Source: Streptomyces coelicoflavus
GTDB taxonomy: Bacteria > Actinomycetota > Actinomycetes > Streptomycetales > Streptomycetaceae
Length of the DNA stretch: 64,000 nt
Direction of reading: 5' to 3'
Assembly (NCBI RefSeq): GCF_003112555.1
Contig: NZ_BEWB01000002.1
Location: 496,001-560,000, forward strand
The notes beneath the pieces are model-generated. The model ran no database searches. It saw only the letters and a list, made by a program, of their open reading frames with translations, and was not told the origin of the DNA. Both the position numbers and the translations under genes were made by a program. Positions 35,192 to 45,320 of the stretch are shown here, piece after piece; positions within the stretch are counted from its first letter, which is position 1, and every line of letters begins with the position of its first letter.

Positions 35192-36979
35192 TCAGCCCCC
35201 CGCGCCGGTGGGGTGCGGCGTCGAGCCGTACGCCGTCAGGAAGCGGTCCCGGAAGGCACTCATCTTCCACACCGGGGCGTCCTTCGCCGGTTCGAGCCCC
35301 TCCGTCCAGTTCCAGTCGTCGATCGCGTCGAGCACCTTCGGGTCCTTGGCGACGATCGACACCGGGACGTCCCGGCTCGCCTCGTTCCCGCTCACGCGGG
35401 CGAGCGGCTGGTGGTCGCCGAGGAAGACCAGGACGGTGTCGTCGGTGCCGTAGCGCTCCAGCCACTGGGTGAGGCTGGTGACCGAGTACTGGATCGACTT
35501 GCCGTACTCCTCCTTCGAGCGGGCGGAGTCGGTGATGACGTCGGACGCCTTCACGCCCGACGCCTCGATGCCGTCGTACACCGAACCGTCGCCGACCTCG
35601 TCCCAGCCGACCATCCGGGGGATCGGCGCCCAGGGCTGGTGGCTGGAGGTGAGGATGACCTCCGCCATCAGCGGCCTGTCGCGCTCGCGGCCGTGCTCCA
35701 GGCGCTGGAAGGCCTCCAGCGCGTACTGGTCCGGCATCGTCGACCAGCTGAACTTCGGCCCCCGGTAGCCCATGCCGAACGCGTCGTAGACCTTGTCCAG
35801 GCCGTACCAGTCCGCCTCGGGCCAGGCCTTCTGCACCCCGGGCATGATCCCGACCGTGTCCCAGTCGCCGGTCTTCTCGAACGCCTTGGTGAGGGTGAGG
35901 TGGTCGCCCGCGGTGACGGTCCGGTAGCGCTGCTGGTTGTCCACCCACAGGCCGGACAGGAAGGTGGAGTGACCGAGCCAGCTGCTGCCCCCGTACGTCG
36001 CCGAGGTGAGCCAGCCGCTGCGGGCGTGGAAGCCCGCCTTCGCCAGTGCCTCGGTGCTCGCGTCCAGCGTCCGGCCGACACCCGGTGCCATCACCGGATC
36101 CTCGATGGCGCTGCGGCCGTAGCTCTCGATGAACGTGAAGATCATGTCCTTGCCGCGCAGGTCGGGCACCAGCTGCGCGCCGGGCGTGGCGCCGAAGCGG
36201 TCCGCCTTCGCCTCCTTCGCGAAGGCCGCCTCGTCCCGCAGCGTGTCCACCACCCGGTGCGCCTGTGCCTCGGCGGCCTTCGAGGCGCTCGTGGTGGCGA
36301 CCGGCACGCCGAAGGTCTGCACGCCCAGCGCCGCGCAGGTCATCCACACGGTGGCCGCCATCAGCGCGCCCCGCGCCGCCCGCTCCCGGTGCGCGGCCAG
36401 CAGTTCACCGAGCCGGACCGCCGCCAGCGCCATGAGCACCAGCAGCAGCACGGCCAGCGCGGCGGCGCCCACCGCCGCCCAGGTCGCCGCCGCCCCGCCC
36501 ATCGAGTCCGCCACGAACGACTGCGCGTCGTCCAGCAGACCCCAGTCCAGGACGAGGTTGAAGCTGCGGCCCAGGTACTCGGTGAAGCCCATGTCGAGCA
36601 GGTTCAGCACGGTCAGCGCCCCGAGCGCGGTCCCGAACAGCGCCGCCGCCACCAGCCGCGGCACCCGGGGCAGGCAGAGCAGCAGCACCGCCGCGACGAC
36701 CGCCTCCCCCGGGATCCGCGCGAAGCGGTTGGGCTCCAGGGCGACGAAGGTGTTCGGCAGCAGGAGCGCCCCGAGCACCAGAATGGCCGAAAGGGACGTC
36801 GTGACCCGGCCGGCGGCGAGGGCCGCGCGCGGGTGCCGGGTGCCCCACGCACGCCAGTGGGCGAGGCGGGTCCGCAGGGCCGTGAGGGCCTCCAACGGGG
36901 CGGATCCGGGGGTGCCGGCGTCGTCGGGAGCGTGGTCGGGGGGCCGCGACGGACGGCGGAAAGGCGTGATGGCGGGCAC
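35192..36979 (-). CDS. membrane sulfatase-family protein, lipoteichoic-acid-synthase-like
   Basis: 595 residues from a GTG at 36979, chosen because GGAAGGA lies seven bases upstream; the frame stays open to 37216 but without coding character. The N-terminal half has about five hydrophobic segments. The extracellular half is an alkaline-phosphatase-like sulfatase domain: IFTFIESYG with the metal-binding Glu, TYGGSSWLGHSTFLSGL around the position of the nucleophile in LtaS relatives, and VLVFLGDHQP with metal-binding Asp-His. Such proteins transfer phosphoglycerol-type groups to cell-surface polymers. Streptomyces makes teichoic-acid-like polymers, so a wall-polymer role is plausible. Confidence 0.85.
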   Translation of the reverse strand: MPAITPFRRPSRPPDHAPDDAGTPGSAPLEALTALRTRLAHWRAWGTRHPRAALAAGRVTTSLSAILVLGALLLPNTFVALEPNRFARIPGEAVVAAVLLLCLPRVPRLVAAALFGTALGALTVLNLLDMGFTEYLGRSFNLVLDWGLLDDAQSFVADSMGGAAATWAAVGAAALAVLLLVLMALAAVRLGELLAAHRERAARGALMAATVWMTCAALGVQTFGVPVATTSASKAAEAQAHRVVDTLRDEAAFAKEAKADRFGATPGAQLVPDLRGKDMIFTFIESYGRSAIEDPVMAPGVGRTLDASTEALAKAGFHARSGWLTSATYGGSSWLGHSTFLSGLWVDNQQRYRTVTAGDHLTLTKAFEKTGDWDTVGIMPGVQKAWPEADWYGLDKVYDAFGMGYRGPKFSWSTMPDQYALEAFQRLEHGRERDRPLMAEVILTSSHQPWAPIPRMVGWDEVGDGSVYDGIEASGVKASDVITDSARSKEEYGKSIQYSVTSLTQWLERYGTDDTVLVFLGDHQPLARVSGNEASRDVPVSIVAKDPKVLDAIDDWNWTEGLEPAKDAPVWKMSAFRDRFLTAYGSTPHPTGAGG

Positions 36980-37471
36980 CCGGGGGTCCTTCCGTACGAA
37001 ACCCGGTGGACGGTCGTGGACGGCGGGACCCGGCGAGGGGGCCGGGGCCCGCCACCCTCTCGTACGTCCGGCGGAGGCGGTCCGTTCACGGGTCCGCATG
37101 GTGAAATCCGGCTGCCTGTGGGAGCGTGATTCTCGCCACCTCTGATAGGGGAGGCGCTCAGATGAGCGGATCATGAGCGACTCCACTTCTCCAAGGTGTG
37201 GCACTGAGTGCCACACCTTGATCGTTCATCGATCGAACTCAAACGTAGAGAATCGCGCTCACATGAGCGCTCGGCCCAGCGTTCGGTCATCCATTCGTTC
37301 AAGAAGTGAAAACATAAGCGGCCGGTCGCTTGCCAAGCTTTGACTTTCGATCCGGTGGCGGACGAGTGGTTACGGGCGCATGACGCGCAAGTGGACGTAC
37401 CCACAGGCCTTTGATCTGGGTACATTCCTCGCCGTCAGGGCAGCCACCGCGTCCTCGAGGAGTCGAGACCC
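36980..37471. other. divergent intergenic region before ppdK
   Basis: About 490 bp between the sulfatase and ppdK. No gene is supported. It contains a 13-bp-armed hairpin (37192-37220), three copies of ATGAGCG (near 37163, 37173, 37263), an AT-richer patch at 37220-37320 that likely holds promoters, and TACATT (37421-37426) as a possible -10 element about 45 bp before the ppdK start. The ppdK ribosome binding site is GAGGAG. Confidence 0.5.
37192..37220. promoter_or_regulatory. long perfect palindrome, operator or hairpin
   Basis: CAAGGTGTGGCAC and GTGCCACACCTTG are perfectly complementary around TGA. There is no T-run. It lies between divergent genes rather than after one, so an operator for a dimeric regulator or an mRNA leader hairpin is more likely than a terminator. 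Confidence 0.5.
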
Positions 37472-40201
<2,730 letters not shown>

Positions 40202-40286
40202 GCCCTCGAGGGGGCCCCTGAGCCCCGGAGCCGTCGTCTGTCACCCGACCACCCTCACCGATCGGCGGCGGCTCCGGACCACGAGA

Positions 40287-40318
40287 AAAGGCGGCACCCG
40301 TGCGGGGGTGCCGCCTTT
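40287..40318 (+). terminator. strong terminator after ppdK
   Basis: AAAGGCGGCACCC pairs perfectly with GGGTGCCGCCTTT over 13 bp with loop GTGCGG, 85 bp after the ppdK stop. The terminal T residues belong to the stem. Confidence 0.85.
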
Positions 40319-40486
40319 CGCGTGCGCCCCGGCGGTCTCCACGGTCTCCTTCGGCACATTCACATCCGGCCGCCTTTGTGACACGTTCAACGGTGTGAAT
40401 TCCTGTCGGCTGAGCAGCAGCAAGCTGTCAGCAGAGTTGGAGGCCCCTGGCAGCGGACAGCGGCCGACACCCGGAACGGTGGTTGG

Positions 40487-41716
40487 ATGACGCAGACGGA
40501 GCACAGGGAACCGGCCGGACCGACCGACGGCGACGGAAACGCTGACAGAACCGTCGACGCGGTGCCCGGCCCCCGGGCCGGCGTGCGGGAGCGGGTCCCC
40601 GAGGCCGGGCCCCCCGTCCGCAGGAACCGGCTCGCGGCCCTGGACGGACTGCGCTTCCTGGCGGCCCTCTCCGTGGTCTTCTTCCACTTCGTCGGCCAGG
40701 TGCCCTCCACGATGGAGACCATCTGGGGCCGCCCCGTCGACACCGTCTTCCCCGAGGCCCACGGCTACTTCGCCTACGGCCGGCTCGGCGTCGAACTCTT
40801 CTTCCTGATCAGCGGGTTCGTCATCTGCATGAGCGCGTGGGGCCGCACCCCGCGCGACTTCTTCATCTCCCGCGTCACCCGGCTGTACCCGATGTACTGG
40901 GCGGCCATCCTGATCAGCGGGTGTGTGATCTTCTTCGCCGACAACCCGTTCGGACACCCGTCGCCGCGCGTGCTGTTCGCCAACCTGACGATGCTCCAGA
41001 CGCCGCTCGGCGTGGAGCACCTCGACTCCGTCTACTGGACGCTCTGGCCCGAGCTGTGCTTCTACCTGACCTTCGCGGTCGTGGTCTGGAAGGGCCTGAC
41101 CTACCAGCGCGTGGTGATCTACTGCGGGCTGTGGACCGTCGCCGCCGTGCTCGCGCCCAGCGCCGACATCCACCTGCTGACGCTGCTGGTGAACCCGCCG
41201 TCCGCCCCGTACTTCATCGCGGGCATGGCCTTCTACCTCATGTACCGCTACCGGCCGACGCCGCTGCTGTGGGGCATCGTCGCCATGTCGTGGCTGGTGG
41301 CGCTGCACTACCTGCTGACGCCCGACGGGGGCCGCCTCAACTGGGACTCCTGGCAGCCGGGCCGCGCCTGGCTGGTCCTGGTCGTCACCGTCTTCTTCCT
41401 GCTGATCGCCGCCGTCGCCCTCGGCTGGACCAGCCGCGTCCGCTGGCGCGGACTGACCGTCGCGGGCACCCTGACCTTCCCGCTGTACCTGCTGCACGAC
41501 GCCATCGGCGTCAACGTCCTGCACCGCTTCGGCGACCGCGCCGACCCCTGGGTCGTGGTCGGCGTCACCGTCGCCGCGCTGGTCGCGCTGTCGTACGTCG
41601 TGCAGCGGTTCGTCGAGCGCCCGGTGGCCCGGGCCGCACGGCGCTGGCTGAGCAGCGCCGCCTTCAGCCTCAAGACGCCCGAGCCCCGCCGTAGTACGCC
41701 CGGGCCACGCCGCTGA
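40487..41716 (+). CDS. acyltransferase 3 (OafA/YrhL) membrane protein
   Basis: 409 residues from an ATG at 40487. After about 45 polar residues comes RLAALDGLRFLAALSVVFFHF, the family's first helix with the conserved His. About ten hydrophobic segments follow, with LGVELFFLISGFVI and SRVTRLYPMYW as further signatures. Family members O-acylate sugars of surface polysaccharides, peptidoglycan or macrolides, using acyl donors across the membrane. The substrate is unknown. The ribosome binding site is weak (GGTGG). Confidence 0.88.
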   Translation: MTQTEHREPAGPTDGDGNADRTVDAVPGPRAGVRERVPEAGPPVRRNRLAALDGLRFLAALSVVFFHFVGQVPSTMETIWGRPVDTVFPEAHGYFAYGRLGVELFFLISGFVICMSAWGRTPRDFFISRVTRLYPMYWAAILISGCVIFFADNPFGHPSPRVLFANLTMLQTPLGVEHLDSVYWTLWPELCFYLTFAVVVWKGLTYQRVVIYCGLWTVAAVLAPSADIHLLTLLVNPPSAPYFIAGMAFYLMYRYRPTPLLWGIVAMSWLVALHYLLTPDGGRLNWDSWQPGRAWLVLVVTVFFLLIAAVALGWTSRVRWRGLTVAGTLTFPLYLLHDAIGVNVLHRFGDRADPWVVVGVTVAALVALSYVVQRFVERPVARAARRWLSSAAFSLKTPEPRRSTPGPRR

Positions 41717-41759
41717 ACGGACGGGGTCCGGGGACCCGGGACACGGGCCGGAGGGCGGG

Positions 41760-42233
41760 TCAGGCCGCGCCGTCGCCGCGGCGCCGGCGCACGGCCAGCA
41801 TCAGCCCGCCACCGACGAGCACGACCACCGCGCCGCCCGCCGCGATGTACGGCGTGCTGTCGTCGCCGCCGGTCTCGGCCAGGTCGGTGCCCTGCTGACC
41901 GGCGGCCTCGTCCCCGCCGCTCTCCTTGCTCCCGGAGCCCTCGCCGCTCCCGGCACCCGCCGCGTCGTCGGTGTCCTCGGCGCCGGTGTCCTTGTCGCTC
42001 GCGGGCACGAAGTCGGCCGGCGGCTTGTCGCAGCCGACGCCGTCCTTGTCGCGGTCCAGGTGCTCGCCGTAGTGCTCGTCACCCTTCTGGATGTTGGAGT
42101 ACCCGGCGTCGTACGCCTCGGTGCAGTTCTTGAACGGGTGGGTGCCGTCGTGCGCCTGGGCGGCGGCGGCCGGCAGGGCGGCCAGGGCCAGCGCGGCGAC
42201 GGTCACGGCGGCGGGCTTGCGGAGCAGCTTCAT
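41760..42233 (-). CDS. Excalibur-domain surface protein with LAETG sorting signal
   Basis: 157 residues from an ATG at 42233. A signal peptide (KLLRKPAAVTVAALALAALPAAAAQA) leads into an Excalibur calcium-binding domain: FKNCTEAYDAGYSNI and LDRDKDGVGCDKP, with the DxDxDG loop and two Cys. A Ser/Gly/Glu linker follows, then LAETG, a hydrophobic helix and RRRRG: a cell-wall sorting signal of the LAxTG type used by class E sortases in Streptomyces. The protein should be attached covalently to peptidoglycan. The role is unknown; the domain implies calcium binding at the cell surface. Confidence 0.87.
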   Translation of the reverse strand: MKLLRKPAAVTVAALALAALPAAAAQAHDGTHPFKNCTEAYDAGYSNIQKGDEHYGEHLDRDKDGVGCDKPPADFVPASDKDTGAEDTDDAAGAGSGEGSGSKESGGDEAAGQQGTDLAETGGDDSTPYIAAGGAVVVLVGGGLMLAVRRRRGDGAA

Positions 42234-42425
42234 CGAGAGTCCCGGAAGTGGTGTCGTTGGTACGGATGAGCGGATATGAAGTGACGAAGCTATTGAGACG
42301 GGCGAGATGTGGTGGAGATATGAAGGACTCGTGATGAGAACGTGACGTGACCGGACGGTAGCTCTCCGCTCAGGGCGGACGGGCGCGTACGGTGAGACGG
42401 GTCCGGACCAGCGAAGGAGCCGCGG

Positions 42426-43358
42426 ATGACCGGCTGGAACACGGGTGACATCCCCGACCTGGACGGGCGCGTCGCCGTCGTCACCGGCGCCAACGGCGGC
42501 CTCGGCCACGTGATCGCCCGGGAGCTGGCGCGCAAGGGCGCGACCGTCGTGCTCGCCTGCCGCAGCGCGGCGCGGGGGAGCGCGGCCGTGGAGCGCCTCC
42601 TCGGCGAGGTGCCCGCCGCCGCCGTGGAACCGGCGCGGCTGGACCTCGGCGACCTGGGCTCCGTCCGCGAGTTCGCCTACGCGCTGCCGTACGAGCGGGT
42701 CGACCTCCTCGTCAACAACGCCGGGGTGATGGCGCTGCCCCACGGGACGACGGCGGACGGCTTCGAGACGCAGTTCGGCGTCAACCACCTGGGCCACTTC
42801 GCCCTCACCGGGCTGCTGCTGCCCGCCCTGCTCGCCGCGCCCGGCGCCCGGATCGTGACCGTCTCCAGCTTCATGCACGCCCTGGCGAACGTCGATCCAC
42901 GCGACCTCAACAGCGTCCGGCGGTACGGGCGCTGGACCGCCTACGCCCGCTCCAAGTCCGCCAACCTGCTCTTCACCCACGAGCTGGCGCGCCGGCTCGC
43001 GGCACGCGAGGGCGCCTCGGACGTACGCGCGGTCGCCGCCCACCCCGGGTACGCCGAGACCGGACTCCAGACCGCCGGGCCCCGCGCCGAGGGGCGCCGG
43101 CTCGCCGAGCGGCTGGCGCGGCTCGGGAACCGGGTCGTCGCCCAGTCCCCGGAGGCCGGCGCGCTGCCCGTCCTGTATGCGGCGACCGCACCCGGCGTCC
43201 CCTCCGACTCCTTCACCGGCCCGTCCTTCGCGATGTGGCGCGGGTCGCCCGCACCGTCCTGGCGGGCATCCTGGACCACCGACGACACGATGGGGGAGCG
43301 GCTGTGGGCCGCCTCGGAGCGGCTGACGGGCGTCGTCTACGAGCCGCTGCTGCCCTGA
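42426..43358 (+). CDS. short-chain dehydrogenase/reductase, retinol-dehydrogenase-like
   Basis: 310 residues from an ATG at 42426 with GAAGGAG upstream. The cofactor motif is VTGANGGLGHVIA, followed by NNAGVM and the active-site YARSKSANL (Tyr and Lys), with Ser in VSSFMH. A basic residue after the second strand (CRSAARGS) suggests NADP(H). It acts alone in the plus orientation; its substrate is unknown. Confidence 0.88.
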   Translation: MTGWNTGDIPDLDGRVAVVTGANGGLGHVIARELARKGATVVLACRSAARGSAAVERLLGEVPAAAVEPARLDLGDLGSVREFAYALPYERVDLLVNNAGVMALPHGTTADGFETQFGVNHLGHFALTGLLLPALLAAPGARIVTVSSFMHALANVDPRDLNSVRRYGRWTAYARSKSANLLFTHELARRLAAREGASDVRAVAAHPGYAETGLQTAGPRAEGRRLAERLARLGNRVVAQSPEAGALPVLYAATAPGVPSDSFTGPSFAMWRGSPAPSWRASWTTDDTMGERLWAASERLTGVVYEPLLP

Positions 43359-43389
43359 GGCCGTCCGGGGCTCCGCCCTCCGCGGAGGG

Positions 43390-44193
43390 TCAGGCCGTCT
43401 GCCCGCCGTCCACGATCAGGTCCGTGCCCACCACCGACGCCGCGTCGTCCGACGCCAGGTACAGCACGGCCGCCGCGACCTCCGCGACCGCTGACACCCG
43501 GCCGAGCGGCGTCTCCTCGCGCATCCGCTCGGCCCGGCCCGCCTCCGTCTCGCCCGGCTGCAGCGACATCGAGGTCGCCGTGGCGCCGGGGCTGACGGCG
43601 TTGATGCGGACGCCGTCCCCGATGTGGTCCAGGGCGGCGCCCCGGGTGAGGGCCGACACGGCCGCCTTGGTCGCCGCGTAGGCCGTGGCGCCCGGGCTGC
43701 GCTTGTGCGCCCCGAAGGTGGAGGCGATGTTCACGATCGCGCCGCCGCCCGGCTGGGTGCGCATGTGCCGGACCTCGGCGCGCAGGGCGAGGAACACGCC
43801 GGTGACGTTGATGTCGAGCTGCGTGTGCCAGTCCTCCTCGGACAGTTCGGCGACGGGCACCCCGCCGCGGAAGACGCCCGCGTTGTTCACGGCCACGTCG
43901 AGGGAGCCGGTGGGGGTCCCCCCGCTCGAGCGAAGTCGAGAGTGGGGGAGGTCCACCGCGGCGGCCACCAGGGCGTCCACGTCGGCGGGCCGGGTGACGT
44001 CCGCGGTGACGGCCAGCGCCTTGCCGCCGGCCTCCTCGATCAGGGCCGCCGTCTCGTCGAGCGGACCCCGTGCGCGCCCGGCGACGACGACGTGCGCGCC
44101 CTCGGCGGCGAGGGCGAGGGCGACGGCCCGTCCGATGCCGGAGCCCGCGCCGGTGACGAGGGCGGTCCTGCCGGTGAAGCGCTGGGTGGTCAT
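43390..44193 (-). CDS. short-chain dehydrogenase/reductase carrying an in-frame repeat insertion
   Basis: 267 residues from an ATG at 44193. Classical SDR motifs are VTGAGSGIGRAVA, NNAGVF, the Ser in NIASTFGA and YAATKAAVS with catalytic Tyr and Lys. Between the third helix and NNAG the protein has about 13 extra residues (PHSRLRSSGGTPT) where relatives have a short turn. These are coded by a palindromic Streptomyces repeat at 43914-43952 that keeps the frame. A TetR-type operator upstream and the tetR gene next to it indicate control by that repressor. Confidence 0.88.
   Translation of the reverse strand: MTTQRFTGRTALVTGAGSGIGRAVALALAAEGAHVVVAGRARGPLDETAALIEEAGGKALAVTADVTRPADVDALVAAAVDLPHSRLRSSGGTPTGSLDVAVNNAGVFRGGVPVAELSEEDWHTQLDINVTGVFLALRAEVRHMRTQPGGGAIVNIASTFGAHKRSPGATAYAATKAAVSALTRGAALDHIGDGVRINAVSPGATATSMSLQPGETEAGRAERMREETPLGRVSAVAEVAAAVLYLASDDAASVVGTDLIVDGGQTA
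43914..43952. repeat. palindromic Streptomyces repeat inserted in a coding sequence
   Basis: CCCCCCGCTCGA, the loop GCGAAG and TCGAGAGTGGGGG form an imperfect hairpin. I recall near-identical CCCCACTCTCGACTTCGCTC-type repeats scattered between Streptomyces genes; here it lies inside an SDR gene and is read in frame. Confidence 0.7.
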
Positions 44194-44208
44194 GAATCTC
44201 CCCTTTTC

Positions 44209-44237
44209 TTGACCGAATTTCTTGACCGATCGGTTCA
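44209..44237. promoter_or_regulatory. TetR operator before the SDR gene
   Basis: TGACCGATCGGTTCA (44223-44237) is a near-perfect dyad 30 bp upstream of the SDR start, with an extra half-site TTGACCGA at 44209-44216. The same sequence, inverted and with one mismatch, precedes the tetR gene. Confidence 0.75.
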
Positions 44238-44285
44238 GTATGTGGCCGTGGAAACGCCCCTCCGGAGAGGGGCGGGTCCGTGTCC

Positions 44286-44870
44286 TCAGTCGAGCAGCGC
44301 GAGCGCGGCCTCCGCCGCGTCCCGCATCCTGGCCGGGTCCGGCGAGGCCTTCCCGACCACCCGCATGCCCTGGAGCAGGACCAGCAGCATCCTGGCCAGC
44401 GCCAGCGGATCGCGCCCGGCCGGCAGCTCGCCCTCGGCGCGGGCCCGGGCCAGCGAGGTGTGCAGCACGGTCTCCAGCTGGTCCCAGTTGCGCTCGACCC
44501 GCCGGGCGGCGACCGTGTCGTGCGGGGCCAGTTCGGCGGCGGTGTTGGTGACGAAACAGCCGTGCAGGCGCGAGTCGTCGGCGCTCGCCTCGGCGGCGTA
44601 GCGCCGCACCAGCGCCCGCACCCCCGGCAGGGCCGGGCCCGGCCGGGACAGGTCCGCCAGCAGATCCGGGAGCAGCCCCTGCTCGTAGTGCGCCAGCGCC
44701 TTCAGGTACAGCTCCCGCTTGTTGCCGAAGGTCGCGTAGATGCTGGCGCGTCCGACGCCGAGGTGCTCGACGAGGTCGGCCATCGACGTCGCCTCGTAGC
44801 CGCGCCGCCAGAACAGCTCAAGGGCTGCCCGCAGCGCGGCGTCCGGATCGAACTCCTTGGTCCTGGCCAC
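44286..44870 (-). CDS. TetR-family transcriptional regulator
   Basis: 194 residues from an ATG at 44870. The N-terminal helix-turn-helix runs from ALRAALELFWRRGYEATSMA through LVEHLGVGRASIYATFGNKRELY, the standard TetR pattern. The C-terminal ligand domain includes LHGCFVTNTAAE with a Cys, as in regulators of the AcrR/NemR-like group that sense electrophiles or small hydrophobic compounds. It lies upstream of an SDR gene in the same orientation, and matching operators stand before both. Confidence 0.92.
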   Translation of the reverse strand: MARTKEFDPDAALRAALELFWRRGYEATSMADLVEHLGVGRASIYATFGNKRELYLKALAHYEQGLLPDLLADLSRPGPALPGVRALVRRYAAEASADDSRLHGCFVTNTAAELAPHDTVAARRVERNWDQLETVLHTSLARARAEGELPAGRDPLALARMLLVLLQGMRVVGKASPDPARMRDAAEAALALLD

Positions 44871-44891
44871 GATCCGCAGCCTAGACCCATC

Positions 44892-44908
44892 TGAAACGAT
44901 CGGTCAAG
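44892..44908. promoter_or_regulatory. TetR operator before the tetR gene
   Basis: TGAAACGATCGGTCAAG differs at one position from the inverted operator before the SDR gene, and lies 22 bp upstream of the tetR start, so the regulator should repress itself. Confidence 0.72.
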
Positions 44909-44918
44909 AAAGCCTGGG

Positions 44919-45320
44919 TCAGGCGACGTTCACGGTCTGCACGGCCTGCGCGGCCTTCACGGCCTCCACCTCGTACGTCTCCACCCGCATCACCCCGTCG
45001 TCCAGGCACTCCCCGGTGGTGAGGTCGAAGCGCTGCTTGAGCAGCGGGGAGGCGACGAACGGGCGGCCCCGGTGGGTGCCGGTCAGCCCGCGGGAGAGGA
45101 CCGCCGCGCCGGTGAACGGGTCGCGGTTGTCGATGGCGTACAGCCCGCCGTCCCGGTCGCGGAACAGGGCCACCTGACCGCCGTCCGGCAGCAGGGCCGC
45201 CACGCCGCGGCCGGGGAGCAGGGCGCCGAGGTCGCAGGCCGTGAACCAGTCGTCGGTGAGCCGCAGCCGGACCTTCAGGCCGGTCGTGTCGGGGGCGAGG
45301 GTCTCGGGGGCCAGGGTCAT
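44919..45320 (-). CDS. nirD: nitrite reductase (NADH) small subunit
   Basis: 133 residues from an ATG at 45320 that overlaps the nirB stop (ATGA). It has the Rieske-like fold of NirD (VALFRDRDGGLYAIDNRDPFTGA, LKQRFDLTTGECL) without the Cys-His cluster ligands of true Rieske proteins, as expected for NirD. It partners NirB in reducing nitrite to ammonium in the cytoplasm. A short C-terminal extension follows (VEAVKAAQAVQTVNVA). Confidence 0.93.
   Translation of the reverse strand: MTLAPETLAPDTTGLKVRLRLTDDWFTACDLGALLPGRGVAALLPDGGQVALFRDRDGGLYAIDNRDPFTGAAVLSRGLTGTHRGRPFVASPLLKQRFDLTTGECLDDGVMRVETYEVEAVKAAQAVQTVNVA

Noticed and set aside
37037..37216. N-terminal extension of the sulfatase to 37216
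   Set aside because: It would translate the palindrome and AT-richer promoter region; the GTG at 36979 has a well-placed ribosome binding site.
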